NCBI GenBank assembly: GCA_964519835.1 | Contig: CAZFLD010000050.1 | Span: forward strand, 1-32,498 | Reading direction: 5' to 3' | DNA: 32,498 bases | Source of the DNA: CAZFLD01 sp964519835 | GTDB lineage: Bacteria > Spirochaetota > Spirochaetia > DSM-27196 > CAZFLD01 | Shown: piece after piece, positions 1-6,842 of the stretch | How the letters are laid out: each line of letters starts with the position of its first letter | Numbering within the stretch: position 1 is the first letter of the stretch | Notes under the pieces: model-generated | The model's database searches: none | Told to the model about the DNA's origin: nothing | The model's input: the letters and a program-made list of their open reading frames with translations, nothing else | Program-made: the position numbers and the translations under genes

Positions 1-344
1 TGATAGCCAAAAGCCCCGGATTTATCAGGGTCGATCCAGACCCGTTCCGTGAAAGGTGGCGCCATTGGCGTGTTCCGGTGCTCCACTATCTCCCCGGCGC
101 TCAGCCATACAATCCGACGATCCTCGTCTGAAAAGTAGAGAGCTCGGTCGGGTCCGCCGATGCGGATTCGTTCCTCCGACGGCGGGACGATTCCCCACTC
201 GACCGGCATCACCGTCCGGGCGAACCGACTGATGTAGATGGGCGAATCATCGTCCTCGGCAGACGAATCCGCACGCGAGCCGCAGGAAAACCAGAAAAGA
301 AGAAGCGGCGACAACAACAACACCGCCCTTTTCGCATGTTTCAT
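1..344 (-). CDS. Putative lipoprotein, N-terminal part (runs off the window)
   Basis: An open frame runs without a stop from an ATG at 344 to the window edge (about 114 residues). The N-terminus has two basic residues, then a Leu-rich core ending in FWFSCGS, a lipobox-like signal with the lipidated Cys at about residue 21. An acidic stretch (SSAEDDD) follows, suggesting export and attachment to a membrane. The rest (motifs such as VEWGIVPPSEERIRIGG and RIVWLSAGE) resembles no family I recognise. There is no Shine-Dalgarno sequence. A TACTAT hexamer (354-359) lies 9 nt before the start, so it may be transcribed with almost no leader, divergently from mrp. The C-terminus is missing, so no function is proposed. 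Confidence 0.6.
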   Translation of the reverse strand, partial: MKHAKRAVLLLSPLLLFWFSCGSRADSSAEDDDSPIYISRFARTVMPVEWGIVPPSEERIRIGGPDRALYFSDEDRRIVWLSAGEIVEHRNTPMAPPFTERVWIDPDKSGAFGY

Positions 345-391
345 GGAGGAAACATAGTAAATCGGAGCCCATTCGGCCGGCATTTGTCTGG

Positions 392-420
392 TTGACGCCT
401 CGGCTTCCCAGGCGTAGCTT
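392..420 (+). promoter_or_regulatory. Candidate mrp promoter (leaderless arrangement)
   Basis: TTGACG (392-397) and TAGCTT (415-420) are separated by 17 nt, a sigma-70-like layout. Only 8 nt separate the -10 hexamer from the ATG at 429, so transcription would begin at or next to the start codon. A 6-bp inverted repeat (ACGCCT 395-400, AGGCGT 410-415) overlaps both boxes and could be an operator. The -10 match is modest. Confidence 0.4.
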
Positions 421-428
421 GGACGGCC

Positions 429-1736
429 ATGAGTGTTTCCAAACAAGCGATAAATAAGGCCCTGTCGCAGGTGTACGACCCGGACCTCGGGCAAAGCATC
501 GTCAAACTCGGCTTTGTAAAAGACATAGACATCCAAGACGGCGCCGTATCCTTGTCGATCGAACTCACCTCGCCCGCCTGCCCGGTCAAAGATGCCCTCA
601 AGGCCGAGGCCGAGGAGGCGATTCGGTCCCTGCCCGGTGTACAACGTGTGGCGATAACCATGACGGCACGGAGCCCAAAGGCAGCCCAGCCCGTGGAAAA
701 AAGCGGCCTCGCGGCCGTCGGAAACCTCATTGCCGTCGCCTCCGGCAAGGGGGGCGTGGGTAAGTCGACGGTGGCGGCTTCGATTGCCCGGGAGCTCGCA
801 AACCGCGGCTATGCGGTCGGGCTTTTGGATGTCGACTTGTACGGGCCGTCGATCCCCACGCTTTTCGAGCATCATGAGGTGGGCCTCTCCGGCGACGGGA
901 ATGAGATGGTCGTTCCGGAGGACTTCGACGGGCTCAAGGTGATGTCCTTTGGGTTCTGGCTCGGCGAGCAGCCCGCAATCATGCGTGGACCGATGGTGTC
1001 GAACTACGTCACCCAGTTTCTGCACCAGGTGAACTGGGGGACCCTCGACTATCTTTTCCTCGATCTGCCTCCGGGAACCGGTGACGTGCAGATCACACTC
1101 ACTCAGAGCGCGCGCATCGACGGTGCGGTGATTGTTACGACTCCCCACGTGCTTTCGGCCGCCGATGTGGGAAAGGCGGTGCGGATGTTCGACCGCGTTT
1201 CGGTGCCGATCCTCGGCGTTGTGGAAAACATGAGCTACTTTGTTGCGCCTGACACGGGCGCCCGGTACGAGGTCTTTGGTAGCGGCGCCGGAAGACGGAT
1301 ATCTGAGCAGTTTGGTCTACCGATCCTCGGGAACCTGCCGCTCTCGGCGGAGGAGTACGGCGGCCCGATCCGTACCAACCCCCACACCAACGAGGTCCGG
1401 CAGGCCGTCGACGAAATGGTGCGAAGCCTCGGTCGCGCCCGCGTCGGGGTGTCCGTCCCGGACGTCACAACCGACGAAAACTCATTGACGCTCCGCTATG
1501 CCGACGGTGAGAAGGTTTCGGTGGACTTTTGTACGCTACGAGCAGGCTGTGGCTGCGCGGTGTGCGTCGATGAGTTCTCCGGTGAGCAAAAACTCGACCC
1601 TGCGTCCATACCGAAGGATATACATCCGGAATCCGTCGGTCAGATCGGCAACTACGCGCTTAGCATCAAGTGGAGCGACGGCCACGACACCGGCTTTTTC
1701 CCGTATCGACGGATCAAGGAGCTTGCGGGGGTGTGA
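429..1736 (+). CDS. mrp: Mrp/NBP35-family Fe-S carrier ATPase with N-terminal MIP18 and C-terminal DUF971 domains (HCF101-like)
   Basis: A 435-residue P-loop ATPase expected to bind and transfer Fe-S clusters to apoproteins in the cytoplasm. Domains in order: MIP18/DUF59 (about 1-85, with YDPDLGQSIVKLG and the conserved Cys51 in SPACP); Mrp ATPase (about 98-335) with the deviant Walker A SGKGGVGKST (105-114), DVDLYGPS (134-141) and LDLPPGTGD; then DUF971/GBBH-like N domain (about 345-433) with clustered Cys374, Cys376 and Cys379. This three-domain order is that of plant HCF101. The CxxC pair of classical Mrp/ApbC after VENMSYF is absent here (APDTGARY, residues 273-280). Cluster binding may therefore rely on Cys51 and the DUF971 cysteines (inference). 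There is no clear ribosome site. Confidence 0.93.
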   Translation: MSVSKQAINKALSQVYDPDLGQSIVKLGFVKDIDIQDGAVSLSIELTSPACPVKDALKAEAEEAIRSLPGVQRVAITMTARSPKAAQPVEKSGLAAVGNLIAVASGKGGVGKSTVAASIARELANRGYAVGLLDVDLYGPSIPTLFEHHEVGLSGDGNEMVVPEDFDGLKVMSFGFWLGEQPAIMRGPMVSNYVTQFLHQVNWGTLDYLFLDLPPGTGDVQITLTQSARIDGAVIVTTPHVLSAADVGKAVRMFDRVSVPILGVVENMSYFVAPDTGARYEVFGSGAGRRISEQFGLPILGNLPLSAEEYGGPIRTNPHTNEVRQAVDEMVRSLGRARVGVSVPDVTTDENSLTLRYADGEKVSVDFCTLRAGCGCAVCVDEFSGEQKLDPASIPKDIHPESVGQIGNYALSIKWSDGHDTGFFPYRRIKELAGV

Positions 1737-1801
1737 ACCTTGCCGCCGCAGCCGTGGCGTTTGTGTTGCTTCTGATCGCAACGGCTCTCTATGGCCGTTA
1801 G
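1733..1801 (+). CDS. Possible 22-residue single-span membrane peptide
   Basis: A GTG at 1733 overlaps the mrp stop codon (GTGA) and opens a 22-codon frame ending at TAG 1799-1801. The product, beginning MNLAAAAVAF and ending ATALYGR, is almost entirely hydrophobic apart from one Asn near the start and a terminal Gly-Arg. That is the pattern of one transmembrane helix. AAGGAG lies at 1716-1721, 11 nt before the start, so translation could be coupled to mrp. Such a short frame can arise by chance in GC-rich DNA, and conservation is the only real test. No function is known. Confidence 0.3.
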   Translation: MNLAAAAVAFVLLLIATALYGR

Positions 1802-1874
1802 GGCCGGAGCGAATGGGATCCCGGCAAAGGCAAAACGCCGGGCGGAGTAGTGGTTGTGCATGGCGGACCCGTGG

Positions 1875-1880
1875 TAATCT
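1875..1880 (+). promoter_or_regulatory. -10-like hexamer placed for a leaderless start
   Basis: TAATCT ends exactly 7 nt before the ATG at 1888, and that gene has no Shine-Dalgarno sequence. A weak -35-like TTGTGC (1854-1859) sits 15 nt upstream. The site is supported mainly by the same spacing recurring at other genes in this window. Confidence 0.25.
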
Positions 1881-1887
1881 GACAACC

Positions 1888-2436
1888 ATGAAACGGGGAT
1901 TACTCGCCATAGCTCTTGTGTTGCTCCTGGGAACCGCGGCGGCTGCGCAACAGGGACCGGTCCGCGAGATTCCCTTTGAATTGGAGCTCAGATCGGGTTT
2001 TTCCCCCGATCCACGGGCCATTGTCGTAGAAATAACACCGGCGGAGTGGATCGAAGCCGAGACGATCGACGGCTCATACGGATTCTATACGCCGGGCCCC
2101 GTCGTGCTCCTGGACTATCAGGACGCCGGCATCTTCAACTTGTACATTTCCGTGGAGTCCCCCACAGACACGGTCCTTGCGGTGTTTGGACCCGACGGCC
2201 GCACCGACGCCGCGGACGATACACAGGGGTTCAACCCAGGCGTGGCGGTTGCCGATCCGTTGTCCGGCCTGTACATGATCCACGTGGGGGCCTACACCCG
2301 CGCTCCTTTGACCGCCACCATCATCATCTCAGAGATCGGCATTTTTCCCCGCCGGTTGCGGGGAACCGGCGACGCACGCGGCGGGTTAAGCCAAACCACG
2401 CCGACGCGGTCGGGTGCGGGCGGAACGGGACGGTAA
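1888..2436 (+). CDS. Secreted protein with PPC-like beta-sandwich domain, unknown function
   Basis: The ATG at 1888 gives 182 residues with a clear signal peptide: MKRG, a Leu/Ala core, and cleavage expected near AAAAQQ (about residue 20). The mature part contains SVESPTDTVLAVFGPDGR, then DDTQGFNPGVAV and SGLYMIHVGAY. This is the pattern of bacterial pre-peptidase C-terminal (PPC) domains: a DTVLxLxGPDG strand, a DD..G.NP loop and a GxYxxxVGxY strand. No protease domain is attached, so it is probably an exported binding or structural protein. The last 30 residues are Gly/Thr/Arg-rich and low in complexity. Four nt separate its stop from the next start, suggesting co-transcription with the SDR gene. 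The function is unassigned. Confidence 0.7.
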   Translation: MKRGLLAIALVLLLGTAAAAQQGPVREIPFELELRSGFSPDPRAIVVEITPAEWIEAETIDGSYGFYTPGPVVLLDYQDAGIFNLYISVESPTDTVLAVFGPDGRTDAADDTQGFNPGVAVADPLSGLYMIHVGAYTRAPLTATIIISEIGIFPRRLRGTGDARGGLSQTTPTRSGAGGTGR

Positions 2437-2440
2437 TACA

Positions 2441-3427
2441 ATGGGCACTCTTCACGTTGTCCTCGGAGCAGGCGGGATCGGGAAAGAAGTAGCTCGACGG
2501 CTGTCTGAGCGTGGCTACGTGGTGCGGCTCGTGTCGCGTAGCGGCACGGCAGTAGGAAAAGGGATTGAGGCAGTCGCCACCGATGCGCTGAACTTCAACG
2601 CCCTCTCCGAGGCGGTTTCGGGCGCATCGGTCATCTACCACTGTGTTGGTGCCCCGTACTCGAGGTGGGTCGGCATGTTTCCCACCATCATGAACAACGT
2701 CGTTCTCGCCGCGTCAAACTTGGGGCCGCAGACCAAGGTGGTGTACGCGGACAATCTCTACGCCCACGGCAAGGCGGGGGCACAGATTGGCCCCCTCCGT
2801 GAAGGTCAACACTTGCTGGCTCGGGGCAAAAAAGGCGCTCTCCGCCGTGAGCTCGCCGAGATCCTCCTCGACGCCCATCGTCTGGGAAAACTCAAGGCAG
2901 CGATCGGAGCGGGCTCGGATTATTTTGGTCCCAACGCTCCAAGCTCCGTCCTTCACTACTTTGTTTTTCCCAAGGCCGTCGCCGGTAAAAAGGTTTTGCT
3001 GTTTGCCGATCTGGACGCGCGCCACAGCTTTATCTACACGTCTGATTTTGCCGAAGGATTGATCCGGCTTGGTACCAGTGACCGCGGCGACGGCCGCACA
3101 TGGTATCTGCCCCACGCGGCAACGGAAAGCTATCGCCTGTTTCTCGCGCGGGTGTTGGCCATTTGTGACGGTGATATCGATGCCGGCTCGGATAACACGC
3201 CGGACCCGGCAAGGTATCGCGACCGTATCGGCACCTCGGCAAAGGCGATGCTTTCTTTTGCCGGATTGTTTAGCAAGGACATTCGGGAAGTTCGCGAAGT
3301 GGCCTACCAGGCCTACGTCGACTGGGTGGTTGACTCCTCGGATTACGAGTCTACCTTTGACCACCACGCAACACCGGTAAACCAGGCACTTGCCGAGACA
3401 ATCGCCTGGTACAAAAACCACAAATAA
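2441..3427 (+). CDS. NAD(P)-dependent epimerase/dehydratase (extended SDR)
   Basis: A 328-residue cytoplasmic Rossmann protein. GAGGIG (residues 9-14) is the dinucleotide-binding loop, and R33 after the second strand could favour NADP. The catalytic YxxxK appears as YAHGK (107-111). SDYFGP around residue 163 is typical of extended SDRs acting on nucleotide sugars or similar substrates. The start is the ATG at 2441; an in-frame GTG-type extension upstream would overlap the previous gene and lacks SDR sequence. The substrate cannot be read from the sequence. It follows the secreted PPC-like gene by 4 nt, but that does not suggest a shared pathway. Confidence 0.8.
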   Translation: MGTLHVVLGAGGIGKEVARRLSERGYVVRLVSRSGTAVGKGIEAVATDALNFNALSEAVSGASVIYHCVGAPYSRWVGMFPTIMNNVVLAASNLGPQTKVVYADNLYAHGKAGAQIGPLREGQHLLARGKKGALRRELAEILLDAHRLGKLKAAIGAGSDYFGPNAPSSVLHYFVFPKAVAGKKVLLFADLDARHSFIYTSDFAEGLIRLGTSDRGDGRTWYLPHAATESYRLFLARVLAICDGDIDAGSDNTPDPARYRDRIGTSAKAMLSFAGLFSKDIREVREVAYQAYVDWVVDSSDYESTFDHHATPVNQALAETIAWYKNHK

Positions 3428-3539
3428 CGGTTCGGCTCGGCCAAGTGTAAATGCATTGGGCCTAACCTGTCGCTGACCGGACCACTTATTGCTTATCTTT
3501 TCCGTAAACATTTCGTGCTAACGCACAAAGGAGAAGCAT

Positions 3540-4139
3540 ATGGCACACACATTGCCCGATTTGCCCTACCCGCCCGATGCACTCGAGCCTCACATCGACG
3601 GCCGCACCATGGAAATCCACCATGGAAAGCACCACGCCGGTTATGTCACAAAGCTCAATGCTGCGGTCGACGGAACCGACATAGCCGACACGGCGGTCGA
3701 AGTTCTTTTGAGCGACCTTCCGGCGGTTCCCGAGTCTATTCGCACCGCCGTGCGCAACAACGCCGGCGGCCACGCCAACCACAGCCTCTTTTGGAGGATT
3801 CTCACCCCAAACGGAGGTGGAAAACCGGGTGGAGAGATCGGGAATCAAATCGACAAGACCTTCGGCAGCTTTGCTTCGTTTGTTGAGAGGTTTACGGCGG
3901 CTGCGTTGGGTCGGTTCGGAAGCGGATGGGCTTGGCTTGCCGTCGAAGCGAAGGGCGGCCTTACAATCGTCGACACTCCCAACCAGGACACCCCGATCTC
4001 GCAGGGTCTCCGGCCCATTCTCGGCATCGACGTATGGGAGCACGCCTACTATTTGAAGTACCAGAACCGGCGTGCCGACTACATCAAAGCGTTTTTCGAG
4101 CTCATCAACTGGGATGAGGTCGAGAAGAACCTAGGATAG
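3540..4139 (+). CDS. sodA: Superoxide dismutase (Mn/Fe family, Mn-like)
   Basis: A 199-residue cytosolic enzyme that disproportionates superoxide, of the usual family length. The metal ligands are visible: His27 (EIHHGKHH), His81 (GGHANHSLFW), Asp164 and His168 (GIDVWEHAYY). Gly77 together with the NQDTP segment (Gln149) follows the Mn-type pattern rather than the Fe-type, though cambialistic use cannot be excluded. AAAGGAG lies 6 nt before the ATG, a strong ribosome site. The gene converges on pcm with a 9-nt overlap at the stop ends. Its transcription terminator seems to lie inside pcm at 4205-4231. Confidence 0.95.
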   Translation: MAHTLPDLPYPPDALEPHIDGRTMEIHHGKHHAGYVTKLNAAVDGTDIADTAVEVLLSDLPAVPESIRTAVRNNAGGHANHSLFWRILTPNGGGKPGGEIGNQIDKTFGSFASFVERFTAAALGRFGSGWAWLAVEAKGGLTIVDTPNQDTPISQGLRPILGIDVWEHAYYLKYQNRRADYIKAFFELINWDEVEKNLG

Positions 4140-4796
4140 CGTATCCCGCGGTCTTGTTCCCTCGTCAACAAGAGGAACAAAAGATGCGGGGAATAGTGAC
4201 GTGAGGCGGCGCACGGCGCCGCCCTTTTTTTCGAACACGACCACCTCTTCACTGCCGCCGGGACCCAACGGAACAACCATACGCCGTTCCTCGCCCAGCA
4301 GCTCCGCAAGCTTCTCCGGGAACGCGGCCGCCGCCGCGGACACGACAATACCGTCGAACTCCCGATCAAACAGCGTCCCGGCACCCGGCGCCTGCCGTGG
4401 CCGGGTGCCGTCCCCGTGAATAACCGTAGCGTTGTGAATCCCGTCCGCCGCAAGGCGCTTTTGTGCTTCAGACACCAGAGCTTCGCGATATTCAATCGAA
4501 ACAACCTCGCCCACGAGGCGCGCCAGTATGGCCGTCTGAAAACCGTATCCGCAGCCGACCTCCAAGACCCGGTCGCCGCTGTTTGGGTTCAAGGCACCGA
4601 CCATCGTAGCGATGACCGTTGGTTGACTTGTAGTTTGCCCCGATCGAAGCGCAACCGGCGCATCCGCGTACGTGCGCGACGGCGAGGTGCCTTCCGGTAC
4701 ATATTTCGCGCGGTCGGTCGCGTCGAAGGCTTCGAGGAGCCGGCCGGAAAGGCCGCGATCCGAAAGACGACGGCAGAGTGCCGCATGGGTCTGCAT
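4131..4796 (-). CDS. pcm: Protein-L-isoaspartate O-methyltransferase
   Basis: A 221-residue SAM-dependent enzyme that methylates isoaspartyl residues in aged proteins so they can revert to aspartate. The family signatures are present: LRSGQTTSQPTVIATM (the GQT.SQP substrate/SAM loop, about residues 51-66), VLEVGCGYGFQTA (SAM motif I), and VSIEYREAL (acidic ribose-binding residue). The C-terminal FVPLV precedes the end, as usual. No Shine-Dalgarno sequence precedes the ATG at 4796, but TAGACT lies 7 nt upstream. It sits 36 nt after the last gene of the secretion operon and may be read both from that transcript and from its own promoter. It overlaps the sod gene tail to tail. Confidence 0.92.
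   Translation of the reverse strand: MQTHAALCRRLSDRGLSGRLLEAFDATDRAKYVPEGTSPSRTYADAPVALRSGQTTSQPTVIATMVGALNPNSGDRVLEVGCGYGFQTAILARLVGEVVSIEYREALVSEAQKRLAADGIHNATVIHGDGTRPRQAPGAGTLFDREFDGIVVSAAAAAFPEKLAELLGEERRMVVPLGPGGSEEVVVFEKKGGAVRRLTSLFPASFVPLVDEGTRPRDTLS
4205..4231 (+). terminator. Intrinsic terminator of the sod gene, inside the pcm coding region
   Basis: GGCGGCGC (4205-4212), a 3-nt loop and GCGCCGCC (4216-4223) form a perfect 8-bp GC stem. One C and seven T follow (4225-4231). It lies 65 nt after the sod stop and acts only on the plus strand. On the other strand the same bases encode Glu-Lys-Lys-Gly-Gly-Ala-Val-Arg-Arg of Pcm. Confidence 0.75.
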
Positions 4797-4803
4797 ACCA
4801 AAC

Positions 4804-4831
4804 AGTCTAATCCTCTTGCCGTCGAAGTAAA
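4804..4831 (-). promoter_or_regulatory. Candidate pcm promoter (leaderless arrangement)
   Basis: On the minus strand TTTACT (4831-4826), a 16-nt spacer and TAGACT (4809-4804) precede the pcm ATG by 7 nt, and no ribosome site is visible. TAGACT also occurs as the candidate -10 box of the deoR-type gene. Internal initiation here would uncouple pcm from the secretion operon. Confidence 0.4.
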
Positions 4832-4832
4832 G

Positions 4833-5432
4833 CTAGTCGGCTCCTGCGTCGCCGGCGATCAATTCGTAAAGACGATTCCAGGCCGGCCCACGTAGCTCCC
4901 TGGTTACCGCCGAGAGGTGCTGTGCCGCAGCCTGCAAGTTCCCCTCATGGAACCGGCATACGGCCGACAAAAACTCGTACAACGAGCGAGCCTCGTCGGG
5001 CTGCCCGCTCGCCTGGCCGGAGAGCTCTGCAAGGGTGCCGGAGGCGGCATCAAAAAAACCGCCCAGTAATGCCTGTTCCGCGTGCCGTAGATGTCCTTCA
5101 AAGTCCGGTCGCTCGAGCCTGACGTAGGCAACTTGGGTTCGGCTCGAAAACTCGAGGCGACCGGCCACGTCGACATAGTCCGGGTGCGTTACCGCGAGAT
5201 CTACGGTCCCGCTCGGCACATCGGGGAGAAAAAAGCGGCCGGTGATATCGGACCGGACTCCGGCACCGGTTCCGCGACTGACCAAGGCGTTGTGGACGGG
5301 GCGACCGTCGGCGTCGTAGACAACACCTACCAGCGCCGCGGTCACGAATGCACCAGGCGCGTTTTGCGGAGAGGTTGTGCAGCCTATCGTGAAAAGAAGA
5401 CACACCACACATAGAGCGGCCGTTGTCCTCAT
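4833..5432 (-). CDS. Lipoprotein with carboxypeptidase-regulatory-like (CarboxypepD_reg) domain
   Basis: The ATG at 5432 overlaps the preceding stop (ATGA) and has GGGAG 9 nt upstream, giving 199 residues. The N-terminus MRTTAALC..LLFTIGCTT is a lipoprotein signal with a Cys at about residue 18. Residues about 30-105 form a transthyretin-like fold: LVGVVYDADGRPVHNALVS, DITGRFFLPDVPSG and LAVTHPDY are classical CarboxypepD_reg strands. The C-terminal half (HAEQALLGGFFDAASGTLAELSG onward) looks helical and TPR-like. As the last gene of the secretion operon it could be an accessory or pilotin-like protein, or a cargo (inference). No enzyme domain is present. Confidence 0.75.
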   Translation of the reverse strand: MRTTAALCVVCLLFTIGCTTSPQNAPGAFVTAALVGVVYDADGRPVHNALVSRGTGAGVRSDITGRFFLPDVPSGTVDLAVTHPDYVDVAGRLEFSSRTQVAYVRLERPDFEGHLRHAEQALLGGFFDAASGTLAELSGQASGQPDEARSLYEFLSAVCRFHEGNLQAAAQHLSAVTRELRGPAWNRLYELIAGDAGAD

Positions 5433-6340
5433 AGCCCGCTCCCTGTTTCGTGAGGGACCGTATATCGGACCCAACCTTCGTCGCTTACGTGATCAACAAC
5501 GAGCGAGCCGTCGTCGACTTGGTGGAGCACCCACTCCTTTCGCGCCTCGTCGACGCGTTCCGCAGCCGGCGGATCGGTCCGCCTAGTGGTAAGTCGGACC
5601 AAACGACCCGTTGTTTGGTCGATGAGGTAGTACTCAACCATACGGTCCGGTTGTTGCAACTCTCCGATGACTTCGAGGCGACCCGGGGAGCCGTGTCTCG
5701 GCTCGGGTATGCCGGAATTGGTCGGGTCCGCCGACACGGTCCACGCGGACAGCCGGACGTTCTGGAGTGATGGTGTTGAGGTGGGTGGCTCAACGGCAAC
5801 CGCCGCCCGCAGTCCGGCAGGTGCGGAGCGCGCCTGTGGCGCCGGGGACACAACTGCTTCGCTCGCCCGGGCGCCGAGGACGGGCTCCGCCCGTTGTGCG
5901 GATAGGGGGTCCTGCAATGCCTCCTCCGGCTCGTAATCAACAGCCATGGTGCCGGCCGATTCGGGCGTGGTGCCGGCCGGTTCACGTCGGCGGTCGTGTG
6001 TGAAAGACGGGGCTCGCCGGGATGTGGCCGGCTGAGGGCGGCTTTGCGCGGCGGAGGCAGTACGGGGGGCGGTTGAAGCGGCGGGCGGGACGCGCGGATC
6101 GGCGGAAGACAGAGCCATGGACGATCTGCCGACAGCCGGGACAAACAGCGCCGAGATGGTTGCCGCGGCGTCTTTCTCACCAGGTTTGTTCGAGCTCGAG
6201 ACCGGCCGCGGCAGGTCGGAATCACGACCGCGGGGGTCGATTGGGGGATCGATGTTTTCGTCGCGGCCGCCACCCGTTCCAGCCCACAACAACGCGGCGG
6301 CACACACCAAGATAGGAACACCAAGAGATCTAACGCGCAT
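5429..6340 (-). CDS. Membrane-anchored protein with long Pro/Ala linker; candidate PilP/GspC-like component
   Basis: A 303-residue protein with one N-terminal membrane helix (about residues 5-22), about 170 residues of disordered Pro/Ala/Ser/Arg-rich sequence, and a compact C-terminal domain (about 200-300). That domain contains GRLEVIGELQQPD, YYLIDQTTGRLVRL, WVLHQVDDGSLVV and GWVRYTV. A short N-terminal anchor, long linker and small beta domain is the layout of GspC and PilP. Its place directly after the GspL- and GspM-like genes matches pilP in pilMNOP clusters. Sequence similarity alone is not decisive. The ATG at 6340 overlaps the previous stop by 11 nt and has GGAG 10 nt upstream. Confidence 0.55.
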   Translation of the reverse strand: MRVRSLGVPILVCAAALLWAGTGGGRDENIDPPIDPRGRDSDLPRPVSSSNKPGEKDAAATISALFVPAVGRSSMALSSADPRVPPAASTAPRTASAAQSRPQPATSRRAPSFTHDRRREPAGTTPESAGTMAVDYEPEEALQDPLSAQRAEPVLGARASEAVVSPAPQARSAPAGLRAAVAVEPPTSTPSLQNVRLSAWTVSADPTNSGIPEPRHGSPGRLEVIGELQQPDRMVEYYLIDQTTGRLVRLTTRRTDPPAAERVDEARKEWVLHQVDDGSLVVDHVSDEGWVRYTVPHETGSGL

Positions 6341-6842
6341 TAGCCAACTCCACTACTACCGTAAGCATCCGTCCGTCTGTGGCGTCCGGTTCGAAAGTGG
6401 ACGGATCGTAAAAAGCGTCAAATGCCACAATCGAAAAAGGCGCCTCCTCCAACTCGCGTATCAGCACGTACAGCGTATCCGGCGGGACGCGCCCCTCGAC
6501 CTTGCACCCGGACGCATGCCAAGTCGCGTCCGTGGGTGACCCACCGGCATGCTCGAAAACCTGCCAGGGCCCCTGCAAGCCGGCGCGTTCCGCCGGGGTC
6601 CCCGCGGTCGATGATCCAGCGGGCGCCGACAGCGCGGACCGGGCCTGGGACACCACCTCGGGCGACGACCGTACGGCCGCGGAAGGTGACGCTCCCTGTG
6701 CCGTCCCAACCGGCTCGGAAGTCGACGCAACACGTAAACCGGGTGGACCCAGAGCCGTGTGTACCCGCAGCGCAAAAAAGCCCGCCCACACCAACATCAA
6801 GACCACGGTCAGGACCACGCGCGGTTGTATCTTTACGGCCAC
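6330..6842 (-). CDS. GspM/PilO-like inner-membrane platform protein
   Basis: A 170-residue protein starting at a GTG (6842) that overlaps the gspL-like stop by 10 nt. It has one N-terminal transmembrane helix (VVLTVVLMLVWAGFFAL, about residues 9-25), a low-complexity Ala/Ser/Pro linker and a C-terminal domain. The C-terminal domain reads LYVLIRELEEAPFSIVAFDA and ends MLTVVVELANAR. The pattern L..L...LE.APF.I..f.a......LTV.VEL resembles the ferredoxin-like domain of GspM (T2SSM_b) and PilO. In T2SS/T4P these proteins pair with GspL/PilN under the pilus. The call rests on gene order and weak motifs. No strong ribosome site is visible, so translation is probably coupled. Confidence 0.6.
   Translation of the reverse strand: MAVKIQPRVVLTVVLMLVWAGFFALRVHTALGPPGLRVASTSEPVGTAQGASPSAAVRSSPEVVSQARSALSAPAGSSTAGTPAERAGLQGPWQVFEHAGGSPTDATWHASGCKVEGRVPPDTLYVLIRELEEAPFSIVAFDAFYDPSTFEPDATDGRMLTVVVELANAR

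Noticed and set aside
1820..1842. CCCGGC-N11-GCCGGG inverted repeat after mrp
   Set aside because: No T-tract and a long loop; neither terminator nor operator can be supported.
2714..3511. Long minus-strand frame opposite the SDR gene
   Set aside because: It mirrors the coding frame of the SDR gene, has no recognisable domain and no ribosome site; a GC-rich shadow frame.
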